From Zopfochytrium polystomum (lineage: Eukaryota; Chytridiomycota; Chytridiomycetes; Chytridiales; Chytridiaceae): 64,000 nt of DNA. Where the stretch lies: positions 1 through 64,000 of the forward strand of contig JAIVFJ010000222.1 in NCBI GenBank assembly GCA_025765615.1, read 5' to 3'. Position numbers and translations under genes: made by a program. Below the pieces are notes generated by a model that saw only the letters and a list, made by a program, of their open reading frames with translations, searched no databases and had not been told where the DNA came from. Shown piece by piece: positions 45,100 through 55,849 of this stretch (position 1 is its first letter; each line of letters opens with the position of its first letter).

Positions 45100-45251
45100 A
45101 TGCCGGTCGCTGCCATTAACTTTTGCTTCGTGTTTCTCTTGTGACTTTACTTTCCGTTTGGGAGTTTTGCTTCTCTTCTGCTTTTCGTCCGCCCCTTGTA
45201 TGAATGATATACTTGCAAGACCCCTTCAACAAAGAACGAACGTACAGCAAT
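45100..45251 (+). repeat. Direct repeat, downstream member
   Basis: Partner of 43905-44066. It ends about 70 bp before the stop codon of the convergent gene at 45319. Confidence 0.65.
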
Positions 45252-45318
45252 GAAACCAGAGCAGACGAATTTTATTCAGATACAGGTTGTAAGTCGAACA
45301 GGTCCAAGCGGGGAAGAA

Positions 45319-47404
45319 TCACTTTTTGCGACCCATTCCAGCTGCTGCCTTGGCCCTGTTCGGCGAGGCTGCGCGCTTTGGCGTAGCTGCTGGCTTAGGC
45401 GTGGCTGCACGCTTCTGGGTCTGTTTCGCCTTTGGCGCCGCTCGCTTCGGTGCCCGCACAGCAGTGCCCGTCTTCTTTCCGGGCGCCCTAGTTGGCGGCT
45501 TCACCGCACAACCGGTCGTCGTTTTACCCTTCGCCTTCCCAACGGCTGGTCGGCCGGCTTTGCGCGCGTTGCTCGGTGCCGGCTTCTTGGCACCGCCAGC
45601 CCTGACTGGTGCCTTGCCCTTTGCTCTCACGTTTGACTTGGACTGCTTAGCGCCTCCTGGGCTCTTGCGCGTCGGAGCCTTCCTGGCAACGGGTCTGCTG
45701 CTTTTCGCCGCCGCGGCCCGCTTTCCATTCGATTTGGGAGACTTGCTGGTGGCAGCGGTGCGGCCCGTCTTTGCCCCGCCCTTCGGGCCCTTTGCGACTC
45801 TGCCGCGATTCGCCGAGACAGCCGCTTTGCCCCTCGCACCGCCCTTTAGCTTGCCCGGTGCGCCTTTCATGCCCTTTCCACTGAAGCGTCGGGCAACCTT
45901 TCCGCCGACGGTCGTCTTGCCCTTCTTGCCGCCTGGGCGTGCTTTGTTGCCGGCCCGCGCCGTGGCCTTCTTGCCCTTGGTCGCCACCGCTTTGCCTTTT
46001 GCCGCTTTACCCTTCGGCGCTTTACTCTTCGCCCCCTTTTCCTTCGCCGCCTCTGTCTTGGCCCCCGTCGCCGCGCGGTCCCTCCCAGCCGCCTTTCCCT
46101 TTCCGTCAGCCGCGGCTAACGCGCCCTTCTTCGTCACGTCGGGACTCGGCGGCGGCGGCGGGGTCATCGAGCAGCTCGCCATGGCCCCCGGCGGCAGCGC
46201 GTAGCGCGCCGCCTTCCCCGCCGCGCGCCGCCACAGCGCGGCGCGGCGCATGACGCCGCAGCTGCTCGGCGCCTCGTTCCCGCTCGCGCTCCCGTCCATC
46301 GCCGCACGGAAGTTCGCAGCCGCGTCGTCGGCCGTCGGCGTCGTGGGGACGTCAGCGGGGTCCGCGGCGGGGGCGGGGGGAGTCGGCGCGCCGTCGACGA
46401 CTGCCTTTACGTAGTTTTTCGTCGTGTCGCCGACGAAGGAGGTCGCCGCGGCGATGCCGGCGCCGATCAGGAAGTTGCCGGTCCCGATCGTTTCTGCCGC
46501 ATGCGATGCGGCGTGCTCTTTGGCGTGGTGGGCGCCGTATTTTCCGGCTGGAAAAAAAGGGGGGACGGGGTAGGAGGAGAGGAGAATTGAGCGGGGATTC
46601 GACGTAAAAATTAGTCGTTTTCCATCTCACCAATTGCAAGGCCAGTGGTCAGAGCTTGCGCTTCTCCCTTCCCATGAGACCCTGGATGGGCGAAAAATGC
46701 GGTGAACAATTCAAAATGTTCAGACGTTCAGGCGCCCTCCCCCTTCGCTGCACCATGGACGCAAAGCGTATGTAGTACCTTGTACCTCTCCATCACTCTG
46801 CTTGTTCCCTGTACTCTTCTCCACCACATGCGGTTGGACTCCACTTGCAGCGGCAGTGACGAAGCTGCCTGTAGAACGCATTACACACCACATTAAGAAG
46901 GCGACAGTGAGCGGGAGTTCGTCCAAAAAAGATGAAAAGAAAAAAAATTCCATTGGTTACTTGCCAGGCGCATATGTTGCATCTTTAACAGCCATATTAA
47001 TCCCGTTGGCCGTCGCTTGGGCGAGCGCAGCCAATTTTATTTTGGCGCTGACCGCTCTTTGGGCTAGTTGTTGGAAAGTGGTTAGTTGGAGCATCTTCCG
47101 GTCTGAAAAAAGCATCAAGGCATGCCATGCCATTTTAGATAACGCTTACATATCTCGTCCGTCTTCCCGTCGATCTTGCCGTTGATGTACTCTTTCGTCG
47201 CGCCGCACGCAGCGCCCCAAGCGCAAGCAGCCAACTGCGGGACAGGGTCGGGCAGAATTTCTTTCTGCGCGAGAACCCTTGCTCCGTTCACCCCGACGTT
47301 GTTGATGACAGACATGACGGCGTTGACACCCTTTAAAAAAAGGCAAAAATTAGAGATGGAGCAGCTGGAATGTGGGGTCGCGGGGGAACACTTACCACTT
47401 TCAT
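45319..47404 (-). CDS. Protein with linker-histone-like Lys/Ala/Pro tail and novel N-terminal region
   Basis: Six minus-strand exons join in frame: 47404-47396, 47330-47150, 47102-46965, 46868-46779, 46681-46631 and 46547-45319, 565 aa. Exon 1 is only nine bases (ATG AAA GTG) before a GTAAGT donor. Intron 3 has a GC donor (CTG|GCAAGT). The N-terminal 230 residues are Gly/Ala-rich amphipathic or hairpin-like (AVMSVINNVGVNGARVLA, AACAWGAACGATKEYING, TTGLAIAGKYGAHHAKEH, GAGIAAATSFVGDTTKNY). This vaguely recalls membrane-associating senescence/spartin-type domains, but that is only a guess. The last 300 residues are almost only Lys, Ala, Gly, Pro, Arg, Thr and Ser (KGAKSKAPKGKAAKGKAV), like linker histone H1 tails. 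No winged-helix H1 globular domain is visible. It is probably DNA- or RNA-binding. Confidence 0.7.
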
Positions 47405-48596
47405 TCTCGCCTTGGGCGGTGGTTTTTTTTTTTTTTTTTTTTTTTTTTGCGTTGTTGTTGTTTTTGGGGGGATGAGGAAAAGTCAGCGAGACTCCCCAAA
47501 GGCGCGAGAAACACGAGGGTCGCGGGGCCCCGACGTTTCGCAACACCCCACAGCCCAAATCCACTTCCGAAAAGAACTGTTTACGCGGGAGGCTAAAAAA
47601 AAAAAAAAAAACTCCCCCTTCACCTTGGCCCCAGGACTTCGCCCCGCAAAAAAGCCACCGCTGTTGTTGTGGGCGGCGGCGGCGGTGGTAGTCTCCGTCA
47701 CGTCGTCGCCGGAACCTCCGCCTTCCTCGACGTTCCGCCGAAAGACGACGCCGACGACGCCAACGTCGCTGCTGCTGGCGGCGGCGAAGGCGGCGGCGGC
47801 GCGGCGAGCCAGGCGGAAGCCGACGGGCGGCCGTCTTCGGGTGGTGTGGAGCCGGGGGTGGTGGTGTTACCGAGGACGACGCGAGCGGCGGCGAGACGGG
47901 GAAGGGAGACTGCGCGAGGCTCGCGGAGCCGTCGGCGTCTACGGGGGACGCGGCGACGGCGGCGGCCGAGGGTTGAGCAAAAGGTTCAAGGAGGAGGAGA
48001 AGGAGGAGGGGGAGGATGAGGAGGAGTTCGGGCAGGCGACGGCGGCGGGATCTGCCGCTGGCCGAGCGTCGAGGCTGCTGCTCCTGCGCTGGCGTCATAG
48101 TGGGGGCGCCGAGGACCAGGAGTTCGAGGAGTTAGAGGAGAGGATCTGGAGGGGTGTGCTTTGGTGTGAGACCGCGGTCCGTTTTTTTTTCTTAAAAGCT
48201 GGATGTTATTATGACAACCATGCTTTCAACGCGCAGCCTGCAACGCCAACAACGAAGACAGCCCGCTTGAAGTGAGACAAAAACGTAGCTGTCTGTCTGT
48301 CACTGTCACCCTACCCTTTCTCTCATGAGGAGACCGGCGAGGCGCGTGCTCCACTATATGATTAGAAGAAGAAAAAAAAAAAAGAAAAAAAAAGAAATAA
48401 AAAAAGGAAAAGAGGGGAGAGCAACAGGAACAGGAGCTGCGAGCCATATGGACGGCCCGAGCTGGGATTACTTCTTCTCCTTCTTCTTCCTCTTCTGAGA
48501 AAGAGCCCGGAACATCACCGTTCAAGGGAAGCAGCTTGGTTTCTCCACAGATCCATCAAATTCGCCGAGGGGAGAGTTCAAGACCCACACTCACAC

Positions 48597-48642
<46 letters not shown>

Positions 48643-49051
48643 CGTATCAGTTCTTTATCTTCTACTTTTTTCTTGTCTTTTTTTTTTTTTTTTTGTTTTG
48701 GCCGTTTTCCACCGTTTGAGAGGACCAAAAGCACTAGTAGTACGAATAGAAAGATTGGAGACCACAAACAAATGATAGCTGGAAAGCACAAGTACTGCTG
48801 CTTGCAAGACAAAGGGGATGAAATCGTACACGCGCAAACAAGGAGAAGTACAAAATGGGAAGAGACAGAGGGAGAACGCAAAAACAAGTATCGGCGCTTA
48901 ACGGCCAAAGAGAAGCGAAAGCCAAGACGAAGAAGGAACCACAAAAAGAAGACCTTCTATTATTTACCACCTCGTCGCCGCCGCGCCAGTCCGCTGCAGC
49001 TGCTGTCGCTGGGTGCTTACTGCGGCCGGTACACCAACGCCGCCATCTCCG
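47405..49051. other. Region with homopolymers and (AC)n, no firmly supported gene
   Basis: T26 at 47423-47448 and A18 near 47596-47613. A GC-rich stretch at 47650-48100 is open on both strands because of its repeat content; the minus-strand version would begin MTPAQEQQPRRSAS with a hydrophobic Leu run, which could be a separate small gene. (AC)21 lies at 48598-48639 and T17 near 48679-48694. Intergenic sequence is the safest reading. Confidence 0.4.
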
Positions 49052-49742
49052 TTATCGGCCCAGCGTCCAAATTAAAGCGGCGGGTCCGTCCTTCGACGCC
49101 GCCCCTTTTGCCCCCGACGACGCCGTTGCCGTCGCGCCCCTTCTCTTTCCCGCGCCGCCGCCGCCGCCGCCGCGCAGCTCGCGGCACCGCGCACACCCGT
49201 CGCGCCGCCGGCGGTGCTCGCACACGGACCCGCCGCCCGTGCCGAGGTCGTAGCACGCCACGCACTGCGTGCGCCGCCGCCGGTGCTGGCAGATCGTCTT
49301 GTGCGCCCGCACGGCGTCGGCGGCCGCCGCTAGGGCTAGCGACATCGTCGTCCCACTCGAAAACATGGACGACGACGACGGCGACGGCGGAGCTGTTGGT
49401 GCCACTACCGATGCGGGCACCCCAGCGCCGCCGTCGGACCCTGCCGCGATCCTGCCCCGTCGTCGCTGCTGCGGGACACGGTGCGGGTCGTACGAGGCCA
49501 TGCGCAGCGGCGCGAGCCGCGCCGCCGCGCCACCAGACGCAGGCGAGGCGGCGGGCGGCGCCGCCGGAGGGGGAAAGGACAGTGAAAGGGTTACTTTCTT
49601 CGGGGACGGTGACGCGCGGCGGGCGAAGGTGAAGGAATCGTGCGGCGGCGGCGGTGGTGGATTTTGAGAGAGGGCCACGTCGACGGCGGCGGCGAGTACG
49701 TGGTGCGGCTGGCTGTAGTTCGGGGCGCTGTAGCTGTAGAAC

Positions 49743-49794
<52 letters not shown>

Positions 49795-50664
49795 GCTGTT
49801 GTTGTAGTTGTTCTTGTTGGTGTTGATGTTGTTGGTGGTAGAGGTAGTGGTGGTTGTTGTTGTGGTGGTCGGAGAAGGCATGATCTTGGTGGTGCTGGTG
49901 CCAGTGTTGCGCCTGGGATTGTGAGGACGGCGGCGGCGGTGATGAACAGACAAATGTGGAAGTGGGAGGGGACGGCGCGTGCTCGAAGAAAAGCGTGGGA
50001 GTGGGGGGAGTAGCGGTGGGCGTGGTAGTGAAGGTGGAGGAGAAGGAGGAGGTGGTGAAGGAAATGGGGGTGGAGTATGGCGCGGAGAGGAGGAGGAGGT
50101 GTTGGTGGTGGTGGTGGTGGTGGTAGTGGGAGGGTAGTAGTTTGTGAGCGGCAGGTGGGACGTGTCTTTCGAGAAAGACAGTGGCGGCAGCTGTGGTGGC
50201 GTGATGGCTGTTGTTGTTGTTGCTGTTGTCGATGTTGCTCTTGTTGGCGGCTTTGACTGCGTCTTCTTCTTCTTGCTGTGGTTGCTGGTGTTGCTTGTGT
50301 TGGCCCTCTTCCCTCTCCCTCTCCCCGTTGCACCGGGCAGCTGCTGCTGTTGCTGTTGCTGTTGCGGAAAAGGCTCGTCGTTCTGATTCCATTGGTGCTG
50401 CGGGTAAACGAGCAGGCGGGGCGACCGCACTTGTGCCATTGCTTCAGGAAGAGCGAGCGAAGGAGGAGGGAGGACAGGCCCGCGCGGCGGCGGCGGAGGA
50501 GGAGGTGGAATGGCGCCGTATCCTCCGCCGCCCGCGCCGGTGCCGGTGCCATAGGCGGGTGGGCTTGCGGAGGAAGGCGGGGTTGTCCTTCGGGCGAGGC
50601 GGACAAAGGAAGGGAGGAATGACAAGTCGGCGTCGTCGTTGTCGTTGTGGTTGAACGCGCCCAT
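49052..50664 (-). CDS. Gln/Asn/Pro-rich protein with paired CxH-RRRR-xxCxxC motifs
   Basis: The minus strand starts at ATG 50664 (MGAFNHNDNDDADLSFLPSF). It runs through Pro-, Gln- and Thr-rich sequence, a polyQ run encoded by (CAA)n at 49740-49800, and His/Gln-rich stretches. The C-terminus contains ICQHRRRRTQCVACYDL and, 22 residues later, VCEHRRRRDGCARCREL: two copies of C-x-H-RRRR-x2-C-x2-C, followed by a Gly-rich tail and stop at 49052. This Cys/His signature recalls short repeats (CEHGRRRSxCxxC) in uncharacterised eukaryotic proteins and likely binds zinc. The N-terminal start and the C-terminal motifs are in different frames, so an intron or a length change in the repeat tracts must link them. 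I could not place the junction. A transcriptional or RNA-binding regulator is plausible. Confidence 0.5.
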
Positions 50665-50979
50665 TATTATTTTTTTTTTCAGTGTTGCGCTCCAGTCTTT
50701 GGCTTCTGTGTGATGTACAGTTCTTTTTGTTCGTTGTTGTTGTGGATGGTTGCTCTTGCTGTATTTGGGATGGCGGTCGTCGCCGTGGTCGTCGTCGTCG
50801 TCGTCGTCTGCTGATTGACGATGGCTTGAGGGCGGCGGTGGCAGGGGCGGGCGGACTGGGCGGGTTGTTGCGGATGCGAAAAAAGGTGGGTGGGTGTCCC
50901 CCCCTCTCCTCGTTTTCTGTTTTTTGTTTCTTTTGTTTTCTTTCCTTCTCTCTTTTTTTTTTGTTTTTGTTGTGCGTGT

Positions 50980-50999
50980 GTGTATGTGGGTGTATGTGT

Positions 51000-51057
<58 letters not shown>
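50980..51057 (+). repeat. (GT)n microsatellite
   Basis: About 75 bp of TG/GT dinucleotides with a few TA interruptions, upstream of the Gln-rich gene. GA blocks at 51084-51100 and 51130-51152 follow. Confidence 0.9.
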
Positions 51058-51059
<2 letters not shown>

Positions 51060-51454
51060 CGGAGGTGTGCGTGCGTGGAGATGAGAGAGAGAGAGAGAGC
51101 ACAACGCATTGCGATAGAGACAGACAAGTGAGAGAGAGAGAGAGAGAGAGAAGGAGACGTGGAGTACCGAAAAAAAATCCGAAAGAAGAAGAAAGCCGAC
51201 GAGCAGGCGTGTGTGCGTGTGTGGGGTTGTGTGTGTGTCGCATTCGTCAGTCAATCTGTCTGGGGATCTGAGTGATGGTGTCCCTGAACTGCCAGAATTG
51301 CGTGTCGGGTGTCTGTCTATCTCTGAGGCTGGCTGTCTTTCCGTCTGTGCGTCGGTCTTGCTTCGTTCTCTGTCTGTGTGTCTGTCTCACTGCCTGTGTC
51401 CTTCTTCGAAAAGACGAGAGGTGTGTTGGTGTGGAATTCTAAACTGTGCAACGC

Positions 51455-51461
51455 GCATGTG

Positions 51462-51515
<54 letters not shown>
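51455..51515 (+). repeat. (GT)n microsatellite
   Basis: A second GT tract of about 55 bp. The area 50665-52077 otherwise shows no supported gene; the open frames are translations of these repeats. Confidence 0.9.
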
Positions 51516-52077
51516 GCAGTGGGTGGTGAAGCGCAACAATGATGATGGCGTTCGGATGTGGCCAAGACGGACAGACAGTCAAGAGCCGAACCGGACACGA
51601 ATTTCACCCAAAAAAATTCTTCTCATATTCAATTTGAAAGCAACGAAGAAATGACGATCCGCATATTTTTTTTTGTCCTTTGCTGATTGCGGAAGCGAAA
51701 TTGGAAATGATCCAATCAGTTTTTCTTTTTTTAAAAAAAAAAAGCCAAAGGACGCCCAAAAAAGGCGATACCCCGTGGCATCGGGTTCTTCAAGAAAATA
51801 GCTGACTAACCCAAATGACGACCACTCAGGTAGGCAAATGGGAAGACACTCCCTCTGTCGCTTATTTCCCTTAGTAATATTTGATTCTTTTCACGGAAAT
51901 GAATAACACCCGAGAGTAAAAGGGAAAAAAAGGACAAAAAGAAGAACGGTAAACACGACCCCAACAAGCTACGGTCTTGGCGTGTGTCTGTCTGCCCGTG
52001 CGTGTCTGTGTGTGTGAGTGTTGTTCAGCCGAGGAGGAAAAAAAGTCTTGTCTTCCCTCACCTTGTCAGTGTCAGGG
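51516..52077. other. Intergenic region, no gene seen
   Basis: Moderately AT-rich with short A/T homopolymers near 51730-51745. No feature recognised. Confidence 0.4.
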
Positions 52078-52690
52078 GTGTGAGGACAAAAGGCTGTTGA
52101 ACAGCCTGCAACCTCAAATTAAAAAAGTATTCCCCCTTTTTTAACTGATAACTTGTGAGGATTATCAATTTGCCTCAACCAAACAATGAGTAAAGTAACA
52201 TGGTTGGACCCTGCTTCTTATTATTTTCATGGGTTATTATTGTCCCTGTAAGCCGAACCACTGAGATTTGGACTGTCTCTTAGTTGCAACCATGAATATT
52301 ATTCATGCTATTATTACGCACTAAGTTGCAGGCCAAATGGGTCAGGCTGCTCTGCACTATTGGCATCAGGCCCTCTAGCTCAGTGGTGCAGAGCGAAACC
52401 TTCAATGGGAGGGGTGCTAAGTTTGAGACCTGCTGCCAGTTGCTTAGTATATGATGCAGAAAGGCGAGGTTCTGCACCATGACTAGCCTTGCCCTCCTTG
52501 CTTTTGGAAATGGATTAGGATGATGCACTTCAGTGGGGTAGAAGTACAGAGTCCAGGTGTACACAGAGCTAACACAGAGCTGCTGCATAAGCTACCACGA
52601 TGAAAGGCTTCATGAAAGGGTATGATATCAAGGGTTTCTCCTTTCTTCATTGATGACTTTTTTCACTTTTCAATTAGTAGTATTTTTTCT
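52078..52690 (+). repeat. tRNA-headed interspersed repeat, copy B (3'-truncated)
   Basis: It starts GTGAGGACAAA with the hairpin AGGCTGTTGAACAGCCT (52091-52107). It continues with the conserved ACTGATAACTTGTGAGGATT block and then a tRNA-like segment at about 52370-52440 (CTAGCTCAGTGGTGCAGAGC as A box, AGTTTGAGACCTGC as B box). It loses similarity to copies A and C after CAATTAGTA near 52680. Confidence 0.75.
52370..52440 (+). ncRNA. tRNA-derived (SINE-like) segment inside repeat copy B
   Basis: The order and spacing of A-box-like TAGCTCAGTGGTGCAGAGC and B-box-like AGTTTGAGACCTGC match an RNA polymerase III internal promoter. The stems of a functional tRNA are not intact, so this is a tRNA relic and not a tRNA gene. 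Confidence 0.6.
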
Positions 52691-52868
52691 TTTTGTGATT
52701 TTCGGTTTTTGTTATTGTTTTTTTCCTTTCTTTCGTTTCACCTTTCCTCCAAGAAATCTCTTGTGAGAAACGGGTGCGGATTGTCCCCGTTGTCCCGACC
52801 CCAATCACTCCCTCGCGCTCACGAGTGATCCTTTTCCCTCACTGATCCCTCCGCTGCCATATCTGGAT

Positions 52869-53312
52869 CTGTCGCAGCCAGAGGCCGCAATCTAATCCCA
52901 CCACATCTCAATCTCAACATCATCATCTGCCGTGGCGGAGCTGCTGCCTTCTGCTCTTTTCTGTTGCAATCGCGGCCAAAGGCTGCGATCGCGATGGAAT
53001 CACCATTACTGCTTTCCGATTTCGCGGCCTACTGCCGCGATCTCGCCGCTGCCTTCAAATTCACCTCCACCGATCTTGCGGCCTTCAGCCGCGATCTCAA
53101 CTTCATCACCATCACCACTTGCAGTAATCACGGCCTTCAGGCGTGATTTTCGATCTCGACACCACCACCAATTGCAGCAACAAAGCCGCCGCATTTTGTT
53201 TGTTCGGCAGGCTTCCGGCCTGCAGCCGCTCGCCGCCGCCTACTCGAAAAATTTTGGACAATTCAGCAGCTAGACAATTTTCTGCCGCTCTCGCTGCGGC
53301 CTTTGGCTGCCC
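52869..53312. repeat. Cluster of seven GC-rich hairpins
   Basis: Inverted repeats with 5-9 bp stems and 3-5 nt loops lie at 52876-52890, 52969-52989, 53022-53040, 53076-53094, 53126-53148, 53207-53223 and 53296-53310. The middle four are about 52-54 bp apart. Core sequences are variants of CGCGGCC-loop-GGCYGCG. The fifth has CACG/CGTG where others have CGCG/CGCG, a change on both arms. The strand also reads open (52932-53273), but the composition is explained by the repeats. Confidence 0.75.
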
Positions 53313-53497
53313 CCTCGCACGGTCTCTCACACACACACACTCTCTCTTATCCTTAGTTACTTTGAGAGGTTTTTAACTTTGATGTTTCCTTTTCTTTGAA
53401 GGTATTTTCCAGCATTTGGAATATCTTCTTCTTCCCGCCCCCCATTTACTGTGGTGGTTATTCAGGTTCTGGGCATTCAGCTGTAATAGTCAGTGTC

Positions 53498-53640
53498 CTT
53501 CGGTTAATTTCTGTGGTTTGCACTGTCCAACTAGGGGCGGAGCAGCGTAAACCTTGCTCAACAGTCTCTCTCTACATCAGGATCCAACCTTTCACTCCGC
53601 CTTTTCATTTACCCTCTTTCCTTATTTGTACCTGACTGAC
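53498..53640 (+). repeat. Dispersed repeat shared with 19440-19605
   Basis: It aligns with the copy downstream of the Tc1 fragment at 19 kb. Both contain CCTTCGGTT, the CAACTAGG block and TTTCCTTATTTGTACCTG. Confidence 0.6.
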
Positions 53641-54420
53641 ACTCCAGACTGCTTGCCGCAGCTCTTGCCCTTCTGACCACAACTCTTGTCCTTGATTTCC
53701 CCACTGGCTCTTGCCCCTCTGACTATTACTCTTTCTTGAACTCTTCAATTCTCTCTTCCAGAACTTTGTCCCTCAACCCATATACAACTTCCAACCTTCC
53801 CTTTTGGGAACTCTGACTCAGGCTTTGCCTATTTGACAACAATTGCAATGTATATTACTCATTCTTTTTCTCTGCAATTCTCTCTTTGAGAACATTGCCC
53901 CTTCACCTCTCCAGTACAATTACTACTTCTCTTCAACCACCAAATCTCCCAGTCACCTTCCCAATCCCTTTTCTTTATCGCTATCATTTATGAATTTGCC
54001 CCTATGGGTCACTGCTCTCGCAGCCCTCGACTTGCTGCTTCCTATCCCTTGAAACCTCACTCACTACAACTTATTCATTTACCTGGCTTTTGCCCCTCTG
54101 ACTATAACCATTCATGCTCCTCCAACCTTCCCTTTTGGGAACTCTGACTCAGGCTTTGCCTACTCTGACTACTATCACAACGCATATTTGTTTACCTTTC
54201 CTTTTGAACTTCCATTTGGGCTCTCGCCCTTCTGACAACAACTCTTGGCCTTGATTTCCCCTCAGGCACCTGCCCCTCTGACTATTACTCTTTCTTGATC
54301 TCTTCAACTCTCTCTTTGAGAACTTTATCCCTCAACCTTTCATTTACAACTACAACCTCTCTTCAACCACCAATCCTTCCCATTCCCTCTTCTTTGTTAC
54401 TTCTTTTATATGCAGTGGAG
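53641..54420. repeat. Pyrimidine-rich degenerate internal duplication
   Basis: Blocks recur: TTGCCCCTCTGACTATTACT at about 53717 and the closely similar block at about 54270; CCAACCTTCCCTTTTGGGAA at about 53790 and 54123, followed both times by CTCTGACTCAGGCTTTGCCT; and variants of CTCTTGCCCTTCTGAC at 53662 and 54228. This is a minisatellite-like or duplicated noncoding block. No gene is present. Confidence 0.65.
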
Positions 54421-54660
54421 ATACCTGACGACCCTGTAAGTCCAAAGTGCATGGGGTGGGTTTGCTGAGGTGATACCTTGACTAAGTCAACGATGGTTCA
54501 CCGCTGATGGCGCTTTCTCTTCCCGACAAGCCCTCTGGTGCTGGGAAAAAAAAAAAAAAAAAAAAAAAAACAAGAATGGGAGCTGGCGCACTCACCTCAA
54601 GATGATCAGAGGGTGGATATTGAAGAAGGAGACAATTAACTTTATTTTGCTCTGATAGAA
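54421..54660 (+). repeat. Short sequence ending in poly(A), possible retroposon
   Basis: A segment of about 120 bp ending GGTGCTGGG is followed by A29 at about 54544-54572. The A-tail suggests a retroposed RNA, but no target duplication or pol III boxes were found. Confidence 0.35.
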
Positions 54661-55010
54661 AGATGCTTCATTCACTATGAACAATGACGTTTCTTGGCTT
54701 TTCCACCACTACCCAAGACCTGCCACCACCAGTTTTGACTCGTCCAATTGCACCTTTCACAAGCCTCATGTAAATAACAACTGTTTCTCCACCTTCCGAA
54801 ATCACTGGCAAGTGAAGTTTAGTACAAGTTCTGACTGCAAATGAACTAATGCAGCCATCACAGTCTCCATGTCTTCTGAATTCTCGTCAAAGTCCTCCTG
54901 ATGGCTGATTGTCATGATAGAGAGAACCTGTCTGTAGTGTGTGAAGGGCTTCATTTCAGGAGCAGCTCTTTTGCGATGGGATTGATGGTCGACAAATTCA
55001 ACATACTGTG
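54661..55010 (-). pseudogene. Broken coding remnant, unidentified
   Basis: The minus strand reads FVDHQSHRKRAAPEMKPFTH... and DFDENSEDMETVMAALVHLQ. It continues sensibly only in another frame (TKLHLPVISEGGETVVIYMR, then GGGRSWVVVEKPRNVIVHSE and stop), so at least one frameshift is present. The protein family is not recognised. Confidence 0.35.
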
Positions 55011-55561
55011 TTGAAACTAGTCAACAACAAACCATAGAGGAGTGCCCAATTACAAAAGAAAACAGACCTTCAGATAAACTTGAGGCGGTTCTACCACTCT
55101 TTTGGTCAGCTTAAGTAGGTGGTCAGAGATACTAAAATTGGCTGTGACAAACATGGTATAGTCTTCATCTTTCAAGAATCCTCTGAGAAGTTCTCATAGT
55201 CAAGTTTGCATCTCACATCAAGGCAATGCTATCCTCTCTTTTGGTTTTGCATGCAGGCAAGCAGACAGTTGTCACTGATGTCAAAGTTATTTTCAATTTG
55301 CTGCAGGCAAGCATGCTGGAATAGGCAATTACCCTTTGTAACAAATGGATGTTGCTGATTGGGAACTGCAACAGAGTTATGATTGCAAAAACGCTCCATA
55401 GGAATCCTCCCCCACCTAACACACATCAACAGGAGTGTGGCTTCGCACTTTCTAACTCATGATCAATGCACTGGCAGTGTTCCTGCGCAGGGCCGCAGCT
55501 GCAGTGGTGAAGGTTGTGCAGTGGGGTGGTGGGTGTACAGCAAGTTTTATGGCCTGCAATG
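55011..55561. other. Unassigned sequence flanking a solo LTR
   Basis: No gene is supported. Short minus-strand frames at 55213-55429 have no domain. Confidence 0.3.
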
Positions 55562-55844
55562 TGTTATGAATCACCCTCTGGAAACCTCTGGAACCTTCCA
55601 GAAAATTCCTCCTTGGAACCTTTTTTGCCGTTCTGACTTGTCTTGTTGTTGTCATTGGTATTATTGCATTGTTAATTGTTCTTTCTGGAATTTTCTTTGA
55701 GTTTTGAGAAGGAAGACTCTCAAAAAGTATATAAGGGGGGATGGGGGGCCTGTCTCATCCCTCAAGTGAATTATTGTTTACAATACAATCATCACTCCTC
55801 TCAGTTCCTTGTCTGCCTTGCCCTGTCCTGCCCTGTTCCTGACA
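55562..55844 (+). mobile_element. Gypsy-family solo LTR (283 bp) with perfect target duplication
   Basis: TGTTATGAATCACC...GTTCCTGACA matches the LTR at 57843-58195 but lacks one block of the GAA/TTC array. It is flanked on both sides by CAATG (55557-55561 and 55845-55849), a perfect 5-bp target duplication. The TATA box and the self-priming sequence AAGTGAATTAT are conserved. Confidence 0.93.
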
Positions 55845-55849
55845 CAATG

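Noticed and set aside
47115..48098. A single 327-codon minus-strand exon
   Set aside because: Its 3' part (GVNAVMSVINN...) belongs to the spliced gene starting at 47404. The 5' part crosses T/A homopolymers and has a different composition, so they are unlikely to be one exon.
51211..51654. 147-codon frame rich in Cys and Val
   Set aside because: It translates (GT)n repeats.
52078..52110. Helitron end (hairpin near a terminus)
   Set aside because: The hairpin is followed on the outside by GTCCTCAC and not by CTRR, in all three copies.
53843..54052. Small hydrophobic protein frame
   Set aside because: It lies within the pyrimidine-rich duplicated block and has no motif or supporting context.
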